From contig OY829326.1 in the NCBI GenBank assembly GCA_963691655.1, positions 82,205,235 through 82,269,234 on the forward strand: a stretch of DNA of 64,000 nt, given 5' to 3'. Positions within the stretch are counted from its first letter, which is position 1. Every line of letters starts with the position of its first letter. The notes beneath the pieces were generated by a model. It did not search any database. It worked only from the letters and a program-made list of their open reading frames with translations, and had not been told where the DNA came from. Shown here one piece after another: positions 9,836 through 20,592 of the stretch. The position numbers and the translations under genes were made by a program. The stretch comes from Toxonevra muliebris (lineage: Eukaryota > Arthropoda > Insecta > Diptera > Pallopteridae).

Positions 9836-11953
9836 AAAATATACAAAACAATTAGTTAAAAATGTCTCACTTATTTTTTAATAATTTAGTACGCACTCAC
9901 TGATCGAAATGGTTGGTGAAGAATCTTCTGCTACAATGGATACTACAACAAATGGTTCTATAGACGATGGATGTCACTATTGTAAGGAGTAAGTCTGAAA
10001 TAATGCTTGCATTTCATTGTATGTTAACTTTAAAATAATTATAATATTTCATTATTCTAGAACCGGCATAGTGCAGTCAGATGAACCCACTAAAGTGGCA
10101 TACATAAATTGCCACACACAAACAGAGTAAGTTTATTAATTAAAACTTTCACTATATTTGTAAAACACTTTATTTTCTTAACAGTACCGATTTTATGATA
10201 TCCATGGTGGATGTAGGAAATTACAAACTAAAATATGAGATAAGGAAGCTGAGGCAAGAGAACGCAAAATTGAAAAAAGAAGTTATGGATGCAAATGCTG
10301 TCATAGCTTCAGTGAGCTCCATTTCCACAGACGGCCAACTTAGAAATTTGCAAAATTCGGGTAAGTTTATTAATCAAATAATAACTTATATTCATATTTA
10401 AGTGCATTACAGTTCTATTACAGAAAAGAACGTAAAGTGGCGTTGGGAAGACATTTCCAACGCTATATGTTTACACGCGGCAGGACCTTTTGCCAAGGAC
10501 CAAGGCTTTTTGCTGCCTCATGTATCTACATTACAACGATGGGTTCATCAAATTAATGTCGATGAAGGAGTGCTTAGAGTTTCTCTGAACTTCATGGGAG
10601 GCGCAGATCTCTTAGAAGAAGACAAGCTATGTGTCTTGTCTTTCGATGAGATAAAAGTCGCTGAAGTGTATGAGTACGACACATCAAGAGATTGTGTAAG
10701 GAAACCTGCGAAATACGTCCAGATTGTAATGGCACTAGGTTTACGGAAATCGTGGAAGCAGCCTGTGTTCTTCGATTACGATTGCAAACCGGACAAAGTC
10801 ATGATACACGACATTATATTGCAAATCCATAATGGTGGCCACACGGTAGTTGCTATGGTGAGCGATATGGGTCCTACTAAGAGGAAACTGTGGAGAAGTC
10901 TGGAGGCAACAATTGGTGAATAAATTCCAAATAATTGTTCCTCAAAGGTAATTTAAGACAAGTTAATTTTAAATGTTTCAGATCAGCCGTGGTTCCAAAG
11001 CCCAGTTACTGAAGCTCATTCGAAATCATTTTCTTGATACGGACTTGCTGTGGAAAAACCAAATATTAACCAGCAGGACCATTGCTGAATTGCCGTAGCT
11101 CGTCTCGAAGTCAGATGTGTCGATATCGTTTAATTTGACTGAGAAACACCTGTCGGTGAAAGGAGCAGGTATTTAGAATACGCTATTATAATTTTTATAA
11201 TTTGAAACTAAATTATTTCATACATTTTTAGGTAAACAAAAAGTGAAGTTAGCTTCTCAGCTGTTCTTAAACAACACGGCGAAAGCAATATGGCGTTGTT
11301 GTTCACACGGCATGCAGCTGTATGAACCACTGGAGACAGCTGAATTCATTCAATTAGTGAACGATTGGTTTGACGTGATGTATTCTACATTAAAGAACTT
11401 CAATTTGCCAGGAAAGGTTTTTAAGAATGGGTTTGTGGTAAGGTAATAATTTTATTCTTTTAGAAACCTTTTGGTCTAGAACTTCTACTGCAACAAGACG
11501 TATTATCGCGGATGAATGACTTCATGTCAAGTCCAACAATACCAGGAAAGAAAAGCCTAGAGCATTTTTAAATGCGGCTTTAGCACAGCTTCATGAATAC
11601 CTGGCGCAAAAGCATGGGATGGAATACATTGTGACGAACAGGCTAAACCAAGATATACTTGAGCAGTTTTTTGGTGCTATTCGAAGCAAAGGAGGTTTGA
11701 ACGACCATCCAACTCCCATGGACTTCAAGTTTAGAATGCTGAAGTATGTTTTGAGTAACTATGTCTTCTCTCTGTTAGCCACAAAGTGCATTGTAATAGA
11801 ACCGAAAAGAATAGTAAACTTTCTGTACTTAATGATCTGAGCTTCCTAGTACGTTTGATTGCAGGGCACAAAACACGTGGTCTTAAAGATGAACTCCAAT
11901 CATTATTTTCTCTCCCCTACCAAAACTTTCTAAGACTTCTTAAAGAAGCTTAG

Positions 11954-14101
11954 AAGTTTGGATGGCGCCCTTAAATTTTTTTTTTCTCTCAATAAAAAAG
12001 TAAAGTAAGTACCTTTAATTAGGTTATGAAATGTTAAATCCTCTTAGTTTTAACTAGTTACAGTAAGGTTAAATTTAAAATAAGAACAAACCCGTAATTT
12101 TACCTAGAAATAATTTTTTAATAAATAAAAAATAATTTGCCCCGATTTTGAAAACATCAACACGCTGCTTTTTACAAAATCTGGCAAAAAACTCTCAAAT
12201 TCTTTTTCTTTAACTCTTTACTACATGTGCATAACAGCAACAGGTATAGTCAGCGATAGTATTGAAATTCTTAGAGCGGGTGGCTATTGCCACTGATAGA
12301 CGAGACTGCATAACCAAAGGATAAACAGGACACAGAAATTCAGGAGGTGGTTTTAGAACTTAGGTACACTGGAGTGTGACTCGTGCTTGCTGTACAGCAC
12401 GGGGCTCTCAGCATCTATGAAGATTTCCCCTACCTTGTCGTATACAAAAAAAAAAAAAAAAAACGCGCATAACCACACACATGCGCATAGCCAAATACAA
12501 TCAATGTATACAACCGAAAGGCTGCAATTTGCTACAATTTATTCACAAGGTAAATGCATCGAGTACCGGAACTTTCTATGAAATTAAATTTAATTTTATG
12601 AACAGATCACGTGAACACGTAATGGACGAGGTGCATTCGGCTAAAATAATGGGTTGCCATCTACAATCCATAACATTAAACTTGAAAATTAACAAAAATA
12701 TCCACATAGACAACGACTATAAGCACGATGTGCGTTTATCCTTTAATATATTGTTGTATTGTGAAAATGAATGCTCCACGTCAGCATTTTATATATATGA
12801 GACATTCTCTGTCAATAGGAGATCCCCCATGTCCAAAATTGGATATGGTATTTTATGGCATGTTTGGGCTCACATGAAAGCTTATTATCTCTAGTTTCGA
12901 ATGCAACAAGGTCTTTTTGGATTTGGCATAATGGCGGACCAATATGGCGGCTGCAAGTCTACCACCTCTCCTTGAAAGAATAGTTTTATCAAGCGTACGT
13001 TTACCCAAGTCATCACAAAAGAATAGATAAAGCCTTTTTCATTTATTGATGTGTAAACATTTTAGCTCACGGTATGGGCAAATTTTCAAATGTGTAAAAT
13101 GTAACTGTAACGTCCAGTTCCTCTCTCGCTCACACTACTGCGCGGCATGACTGTGCTACTCTAACCAACAAAGAGAAGAGAAGACGAGAGGGAGAAATTA
13201 AAATACGAGCGGAGTTTGTTTGTTTATGTTTTGATAATTTACTCACATATATGTACATACGAAAACAAAATGTGTGTGTACTTTTATTCGTGGCAGAATT
13301 ATTTGTTGGTGTTAAACGTGTGGAGATCGACTATATCATACAAGCAGAGAAGTCGCCGTAGCAAACACAGGCGTTTGATAGGTTTTGAATTCGGTTAGTT
13401 AGATTGGATTAAAATTAAATATTTTTTTAAATATAAAAACAATACAAAATGATAAGTAGTAAAAAATCTAGTTTTTAATAAATGTATAAACAAAATGTAG
13501 TAATAATGATGGCAAACCACGGCATTATAAAAATTTTGCTTTGTACATTAACCTTAGAAAGGCAACACTTTTTTTATCTATGTAAATAGCAAGCAAAAAT
13601 GTTGAACAGAAAAAATCAAACTTATTTATTATAAAATCACTTATTTACTTCAAAGAAAATACAATGTTTCTTATTTTTATTAAATGCAGTTAAGGCAAAT
13701 CTCTTTGCGGTGCTTTTAAAAAGTAGTGGGGTTACTGGTCACCCTGTGGCTTTTCTAAGGTTAAATGCGGAAAGCACTTATCGTCGCCTGAGAATTGATT
13801 TGGCGTATGTGTGTACAAATTCATATACCTATACGACGTTACGTAAAATTTTCAAATCTAATAAAATTTCAAATCGACAGGAAGAAAAACTTAAAGCGCG
13901 GAAAAAAGGATGGAATTGCAGCTTGCATTGAGTAAAAGAAAAACAATGCAACTACAACATATCAGCCGTATTCACGATTTGGTGCAAATGCAATAATATT
14001 ATTTTTTGCGGAAAATGTTACGTGTTATGATGATGAATTCACATTTTCTGAAATATCGCCAGTTACCCGAAACCGTAAGCATACATTCTGTCAAATAAGT
14101 A
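11954..14101. other. No supported gene
   Basis: An A-run lies at 12446-12463. A 137-residue frame at 12481-12894 and a 73-residue frame at 13710-13931 (after an AG at 13690) show no domain I recognise and no clear codon structure. A GAGA-type purine-rich tract lies at 13165-13200. The right end of the P-like element should be in the first few hundred bases but I could not place it. Confidence 0.45.
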
Positions 14102-14997
14102 CCCGGAAATTCTCATTTTAAATTTTCCCTCTGAGAATATTTCAAAAAAAAATTTTTCCCAGGTTGGCACAACTGTCAACCACTATTCTGTAAATTTTTA
14201 TTGCTATGTGTCATTTAGTTTGGTTACGGCGTCATTAAGAACAAGTCAACCTTTTGTGTGCGTTGCGATTTTTACTATGGATAAAAATATCAAACAAAGA
14301 GATTGTGTGAAATTTTGTGTTTCAAACGAAATTTATTGTGCCAAAACGTTGGAAATGTTGAAAAAAACATTTCGTGATTCAACCATGTCGAAAACTCAAG
14401 TTTACGATTGGTATAAATCGTTCAAAGAGGGGCGAGAAGAAGTGAACGATTTGCCACGTTCAGGACGGCCTTCGCCTCTTCAACTGAAGAAAACGTCGAC
14501 AAAATAAAGGAAATGGTGCTCGAAAATCGTCATTATAGTTTGCGAGAGATAACCCAAGAAATGAACATGTCTCATGAGACCGCTCGTCATATTTTGGTTG
14601 ATGTTTTGGGTATGCGGAAAGTCTCAGCGCGATTGGTGCCAAAAGATCTGAATTTTCTTCAAAAAGTGAATCGCAGTAAGGTGGCTGAAGACATGCTTGA
14701 ACGCGTAAATTCCGATCCAACGTTCATCGAACGCATCATAACTGGTGACGAGACATGGGTTTTCGAGTACGACATGCAAACAAGTCAACAATCATCGGAA
14801 TGGCGCGCCAAAAATGAGCCGAAACCGAATTCGCAACGCACACAAAAGGTTGACTTGTTCTTAATGACGCCGTAACCAAACTAAATGACACATAGCAATA
14901 AAAATTCACAGAATAGTGGTTGACAGTTGTGCCAACCTGGGAAAAAAATTTTTTTGAAATATTTTCAGAGGGAAAATTTAAAATGAGAATTTCCGGG
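14102..14997 (+). mobile_element. Fold-back mariner element
   Basis: Flanked by TA (14100-14101 and 14998-14999). Left arm 14102-14268 and right arm 14831-14997 are almost exact inverted copies over 167 bases, far longer than ordinary ~28-bp mariner ends. The arm includes the 5' untranslated leader just before the transposase start. The 3' half of the transposase and the true right end are missing. The element is therefore an inverted terminal duplication that could still present two left ends to a transposase. Confidence 0.8.
14277..14875 (+). pseudogene. Mariner transposase, N-terminal half, frameshifted
   Basis: Starts MDKNIKQRDCVKFCVSNEIY, the first helix-turn-helix of mariner transposases, with the linker QVYDWYKSFKEGREEV and the RSGRPS motif. 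One missing base near 14475 shifts the frame; the reading resumes as ENVDKIKEMVLENRHYSLRE. The second helix-turn-helix and the first catalytic aspartate (IITGDETWVFEYD) are present. The sequence then leaves homology after about 190 residues, reads into the right inverted arm and stops at 14873-14875. The second and third catalytic aspartates are absent, so it cannot transpose DNA. The start is the ATG at 14277, though an in-frame ATG lies upstream at 14208 within the arm. Confidence 0.85.
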
Positions 14998-15009
14998 TAC
15001 ATAATGTAT

Positions 15010-16327
15010 GACATAATGTATGTTTTGTAACGCCGCTACAACATTAACAATTTGTGACACCTTTGAGGGTTTATAATGAAGCTCACGAGCCCCCAGAAGA
15101 CACCTGAATTTTATAATGTGCAAATTGTTTTTTCAACAATGTTTCTTGCAGTTAAGAGAATCACGGCACCTTAACCTAATTTATTTGAAAACTCGTAAAA
15201 CAAACGCTGTCCGGAATCACAAATGCTACCTATAAATAGGTTTTAAATTGAAATAGGGTGTATTGATCGTTTAAGGTTTAATATCGATTGTAAATGAAGC
15301 CTGAATTATAATAGCAGTGTCAGCCGAAATTTTTTCGGTGAGCCCACAAATTTTATGTCGAAAGCCATTATCGCACTTGCCATGAAAATTACGATTCAAT
15401 TAAAAATTATGAGTAGATTCGTTATAAATTTTATAGAAGCAAAACTTTTTTGAAAAAATGGTTGGTAATGACTAGAGATGAAAATGACAAATGTGATATA
15501 ATGAAAAAATATCTTTCAAAATTTTTATTTTTTATTAACTAAAAACAAAAAGTTGAATATTCTACTTTTTAATTAAAAAAAAATAGATAAAAATATAAAT
15601 TCAAAAAGGTGTAATTAAATTTGAATGGTTTAAGGCACACACACTCACATAAGTATACGTACGATTTTCTTTAAATTCGATTTTCTAACGTAATAATTCA
15701 AATTTAAAATTTTTTTTTAAACTAAGAAGAGCCAAAAACAGAACCATATCTAAATGAGTAAAACGGTAAATAAAGAAAAAGTGTTCTCCAAATTGTTTCA
15801 AAATGTAAGAAAAGATATTAAAAATTAAAGTTAAAAAATTCGAATGGCCTCCATTCGCTTTATCGGCCTCTGATAGACGAGACGGCATAGACAAGATTTG
15901 GTTTCTTTCAGTTTTGTGAGATTTCACTTCCTTCTTTTCACATACTAGACGAATAGGAATTGTTTTGTTTGTTGTTGTTATCAGTGTAAAAAAGCAAAAT
16001 AACAAAGCTACATTCAAGAAATTTACACATTTAATTATTCCGTAAAAAAATCGAAAAATTGTATCGTATGTAGTATACATATGTGAGTGTGTCTACTTCA
16101 GGTTCCAATTCATCTGAGCTTCTGGAAAGTATTAATAGAGAGAAATAATAAAGAGAAACAAAATACTTAGTTGTTCCGTTATCCAAGAAGCGTTCGCTCA
16201 TCCTTATAGTAAGTAAATTATTTGAAAAAAAAAACAACATATTTTGTGCAAACAAAATAAAACGAAGAGTTGCATTCGAGAAAAACACAACAACAATGAT
16301 GACAAATTTGCGCATATATGCGTTCAA
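15010..16327. other. No supported gene
   Basis: AT-rich DNA with only chance frames, including two overlapping minus-strand frames at 15685-16327 whose composition is that of translated A/T-rich sequence. A segment TGATAGACGAGAC at 15872 also occurs at 12293, a weak sign of a shared repeat. Confidence 0.5.
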
Positions 16328-16529
16328 GGCGTATTTAACAGGGTGAAGTTATCTCTGAGAACTCTCTCATTTCATTTGAAAAGTCAGATTTTGTAGTGTC
16401 AAAATTGTGCAAAATGTAAATAAACAAAAAAGTAGTGCCAAAATTCAAATTTTAAATATTCACAACGGAAGCTGTTTTTGACACTATAACTTTTACTCTC
16501 TGAAATGACTTCACCCTGTTAAATACGCC
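16328..16529. mobile_element. Small MITE, 202 bp
   Basis: GGCGTATTTAACAGGGTGAA at the left is perfectly inverted at the right (TTCACCCTGTTAAATACGCC). The inner sequence continues as an imperfect inverted repeat around CTCTGA. No coding. Target duplication unclear. Confidence 0.7.
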
Positions 16530-16978
16530 TGTATGCGTGTGTTATTACGAAATTGACCGAAAAAGACTGAATATTACCGGTCATTTTCAGTAAAATACCA
16601 TCGTGACCGGTAACTTTCGGTCTTTTTACATCTCTATTCACAACACATAAAAATATATCAGGAAAACATTATTTTGTAATATGATTGTTTGTAAATGCAA
16701 CTCTGTACATATTAGTAGGGGAAGCATATTTAGGTTTTGAAAAGAATCAAAAATGGTTAGATGTGCCGGGAAAAACAATAAATTATTATTAAATAAAACG
16801 ATTCAATAAATGAGAAAAGCAATTCAAATTTTTAGCGGAATAATTTTTACAATGAATGGTTTTGAAAATGGTTAGAAATTTCAGATGCTTAACACAATCT
16901 GCGGTTTTTCGAGTCCTATACTTTTTACGCATTTCAAGAGTCGAGTTACGTAGCCACTTTTTGCGCGTTCTACTCTTT

Positions 16979-17710
16979 TTAAGGGGTTATATACGTTTTG
17001 GTACGGGAAACTTAGGGCATGTTTGTGATTTTTTTTTTACTATTTGAAACTAGCATAACAGGTATACATAGTACATAACTTACGAAAAAAAAGAGATATG
17101 AAAAAATATTGAAAATTGTAGAAGTTGTAGCTCTTGTCCTGATGCGCGTTTTTTCTGCAGAGTCTGGCGGTGACCACGATTGAATGCCAACAACTCAACT
17201 GTAATCAAAAAGGCAAAAAATTTACCGTTGTACACAACGGTACAGCGCCGAGTACTTGAACGAAAAATGTTGAAAAAAAAACCTTTTTCTCATACGGAAA
17301 CCATGATGCAAAAAAAAGAGTCGATTTTTTGAGTCTCAAAAATGTATTTAAAAAAAATTATTAGTTAAGACAAATACTGCACATGAAAAAATGATCGTTC
17401 AAGTACTCCGTATTGTAACTAGGAAAAAAAATTAGATGGATTGGTCAAGTAGTTTTTGAGATATCGCGGTCACCGCAAATGCATTTTTCAAAAAACATCA
17501 TACGGAGAAAATCACGTTTAAAGTTTTGAGTGCACTTTATTTATGAACAGTAGCGCGCTACGAATCGAGTTGCTACTTACGATATACTGCTCGGATTGAC
17601 TTGAAATTGAATTGGAATTGAACATATACTCTTGAAAGTATGTTTGTTCGAAATAAGTCATAAAAATTTTTTCGATCTTTTGACTCATGAAAACGTATAT
17701 AACCCCTTAA
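16979..17710. mobile_element. TTAA-bounded MITE, 732 bp
   Basis: Left TTAAGGGGTTATATACGTTT and right AAACGTATATAACCCCTTAA are perfect inverted repeats. TTAA at both outer ends suits the target preference of piggyBac-type elements, but the TIR does not start with CCC, so the superfamily is open. Non-coding interior. Confidence 0.65.
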
Positions 17711-18856
17711 TACTAGTTGATTTATTTGGTGAAACATTTACGAAAATTATTTATTCAATTATTTTGGCATTTTTCCGCAAAATTATTTTGGGGAGAAATC
17801 AACATTTATGACACCAAAAAGAATTGAAAAGTTGAAAGCTGCGTTAACTATTTGGTACTTCGCTTTTTACGCATCAGCGCATTTCGTCGTGTAATTAGCT
17901 TCATACAAATATGCATTGATTCATCATTGTTGACAGATGTGCAGAAAGCATTGATACAACTCCATGAAATTTAATTTTTTCGTAACTCTGAACTTTTACT
18001 AAAAATATTTACTATTTGTGAAAAATTCAACTCTTCCAAAATAACTGTAAAATTTTGTTGGTTACAATCAGTTCAATAAATGAATGAATAAATCAATTGG
18101 TTTTTCATTGTTTTATAATTTAATTTTCAAAAGCAATAATTAAATTAATTCTGAAAAACTAAAAACGGAAAAGAACTCAATCAGAATGGACGTAAGGATA
18201 AAGTTCAACAAATATCGAATCATATTCGTCAAAGTGTAAAACAAAAAGTGAATTTTACAGAAGGGTAATACTTCGTGAAGAGTAACCCCAAAAATTGAAG
18301 CTATTTTAAATGTTAATATCAATGCTCTAAAAGAAAAGCTTTGTGCAAAAAAGTTTTTAATTATTACATGAGAGCAAAAGTTATGAAGGTTGTTGTTGTG
18401 CCATGTAAGCCAAAACCCGCCAAAATTTTCTTTGGTAAATGTTGGTCACATTGGTCGCGTTCTGAAGACGACTTCTAATCAGCTGCATGTTGGGCTGAAG
18501 TACCAGAAAAATAATAAGCTTATTTAAATGGCGACCGCTTAATATAATTTTTGTTGATCATAAAGTGTTCAATTTGCGTTCGTAAGACACTCAGGTAGCA
18601 ATGGCGGAGCAGAAACGTATTCTGAACACGACCATTGCTAAAAATTAATTTATTACTAAATTTGTATTTTTTAATGTTTTAATTATATTATATAAAAACT
18701 TTTTAATATTTTGTGAAGTATTCCAATTAATTTGAGCAAAAATGGGTCATTTATATTTAGCCACTCACGAGTAAATGTATATTAATTAAAAAAAAAACAT
18801 CTACTTTTAAAAACTTCAATTATTTACACGAAACTAGAAAATTAATATTTTACAAA
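17711..18856. other. No supported gene
   Basis: AT-rich, only short frames, none with recognisable motifs. Nothing to report beyond homopolymer runs. Confidence 0.5.
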
Positions 18857-19090
18857 ACTGTGTAAATGTTTTACATATGTTGTGAAACCAAATATATATG
18901 TTATTATGAAACCGGTTTGTGAAAAGCCTGCTGTGTTTTCAAATTTTAATTAAGTAATTTTTTAGGAGAAAAAAAAATTAAATACAGTTTCAATTTTCAA
19001 AAACATAAAAGACTTTTCCCACATCGGTTTCATAATAGCATATATACCTATATATTTGGTTTTTTAACATATGTAAAACATTTACACAGT
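18857..19090. mobile_element. Hairpin MITE, 234 bp
   Basis: The left arm starting ACTGTGTAAATGTTTTACAT and the right arm ending ATGTAAAACATTTACACAGT are inverted copies, and pairing goes on for about 80 bases (shared AAACCAAATATATA and ATTATGAAACCG). A transcript would fold into a long hairpin. Confidence 0.7.
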
Positions 19091-20290
19091 TATGTCGCCC
19101 ACTGTACTCTCGGAACAATGATATTATCATTAAAAATAACTACTTCGACTTTTTAGTGCTACACTTCGACCAGGACAATATTTGTTGTAGTTTCATTATA
19201 TTATATAGGTAATTAAACATCCCCAATTGATTTTCTCGAGAATCGCTAACATTGCTAAAGATTAGTCTTGTGGAAAGGCGCTCTCAGTGCCAAAGTTTAA
19301 TTTTTGATAAAAGCAAAAGATTTTAGTAGAAAGGGGCATACAATAAATTGGCGGCCTTGGTTCGATATAATTTTTAAATAAATTTGCTAAAAAAAAAAGT
19401 TTTATTTCAGCAGAAAACAGTTGCATCGAAGTCCACCGAGGTTACTATTCTCATGCATTCATCATCATTTGTTAATTTCTGAGACACATGTGAAGTCAAC
19501 CCTGACACTGACAAGATGACGCATGAAATAAATACAATTCTGATGAAACAAGAAACAGACAGAAAATGACAACGGACAATCGACAGAAGAATGTGTAAGA
19601 CCCGACACGAACAGATTAACAATTTGTACTTTATTCATTTTTATACTCAATAAACATCAATTCAAGTGTTTTCTCATGGGTATTTCCGTACTAAATTTAA
19701 ATCGCCGTACAATTTGTTTCCCGATTTATTTTTTTTTTATTTATTTTATGTGTTAAAGTTTTCGATTGAAAAAATTGACTCGTTTTCAGTGGCACCTTGA
19801 CACCTTATAAACTATTTGATACAGAAAAAAATGCAAAAGTCTGTTTTTTTTTTTTTTTTAAATTAAAAAAGAATTACATTTTTTGTTTGTTTTTTGGGCT
19901 GCGGCTACCTTTGGTTCACTCTGAAAAATTTACACAATCAAAAGAAAAAATTTTCAGAAATTCAATTTGAACAAACTTTTGTAAAATTTATAAATTAAGA
20001 AATGATAAAATAAAAATTAATTCTTAATTAAGCAAAACATAAAGAAAAAAAACAAACTTTCACAAACAATGCATTTTTTCTAAATCGAAACTGTAGACCA
20101 TTGAAAACGAGTCGAGCACTACACGCATTTTCAAATTTTACAGGAGATATTTTGAGTACTGTTTCCAGAATTTGCAATTTAAACTCAAAGAACAGATCGT
20201 AAGTTTTCGGTGTTTATCTTCAAAATTTTCAGTGCAAATGAAAATAGGCGCGCTTTATCATATTCTTTAGCAAATTAAGGTAGCGATATA
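19091..20290. other. No supported gene
   Basis: AT-rich with a long T-run at 19842-19859. The two minus-strand frames at 19407-19650 have no recognisable domain. Confidence 0.5.
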
Positions 20291-20380
20291 CAGTATTCCC
20301 CCGCTTATAAGCACCCTCAAAAATGCACGAAGGTGGGTGCTTATAATCGGGTAATGCTTATATGCAAACCCCGCAATGAC
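20291..20380 (+). mobile_element. pogo/Tigger-type MITE end, copy 1
   Basis: CAGTATTCCCCCGCTTATAA resembles pogo/Tigger terminal repeats (CAGTATTCCCC...) and contains an internal palindrome around GCTTATAAGCACC/GGGTGCTTATAA. A related end in the opposite orientation lies at 41600-41673. Interior and other end not delimited. Confidence 0.45.
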
Positions 20381-20592
20381 ACTGAGATCATACATATGTG
20401 TGCATAAAAGTGGTCCTTAATTTTTAAGTTGGGAATACTTTTCCATACGCCCACTAACTTTGTTCCTTTATGCTAATAATGTAAGCTGTAAAAGTTCCAG
20501 ACAAAAATATTTATATTTAAACGTGCCTCCTCGGCTTCAAAAAATGTAATATGCTGCTTATTTATTTAAATTATTATTTTTATTATTATATA

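Larger units (their letters stand above)
9120..11953 (+). pseudogene. P-element-like transposase with THAP domain, eight exons
   Basis: Exon 1 (9120-9347) is a THAP zinc-finger domain: CxxC as MRKCLICGK, then FIVPQDERRRQQWTEMC, then DHFLPSDLIVG and a VKLMPSAVPSI tail. Two frameshifts disrupt it. It ends at a GTAAGT donor. Exons 2-4 (9890-9988, 10061-10126, 10185-10360) keep one frame across GTAAGT/AG junctions; exon 4 is a leucine-zipper-like coiled coil (KYEIRKLRQENAKLKKEV). Exon 5 (10424-10915) is open and holds the RNaseH-like core (VLSFDEIKVAEVYEYD) and the start of the GTP-binding insertion (VVAMVSDMGPTKRKLWRSL). Exon 6 (10982-11168) has LLKLIRNHFLDTD with a shift and a TAG. Exon 7 (11232-11437) reads KQKVKLASQLFLNNTAKAIW. 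Exon 8 (11464 on) has NRLNQDILEQFFGAIRSKGG, the C-terminal P/THAP9 signature. A last open stretch in another frame reaches a TAG at 11953. P transposases bind GTP and leave 8-bp duplications. Terminal repeats were not found. Confidence 0.8.

Noticed and set aside
9120..9880. Idea that the CAGTGTGGCC elements are deletion derivatives of the P-like gene
   Set aside because: At first the family seemed continuous with the transposase, but the THAP exon and exon 2 join in frame across this block, so it lies in an intron as an insertion.
12481..12894. 137-residue plus-strand frame
   Set aside because: Longest unexplained frame in the spacer, but no motif, no homologous copy in the window and a poor start context; kept only as a note in the spacer entry.
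15685..16327. Two overlapping minus-strand frames of 131 and 98 residues
   Set aside because: Their text is what A/T-rich sequence gives by chance (runs of F, L, I, K), with no domain and no splice context.
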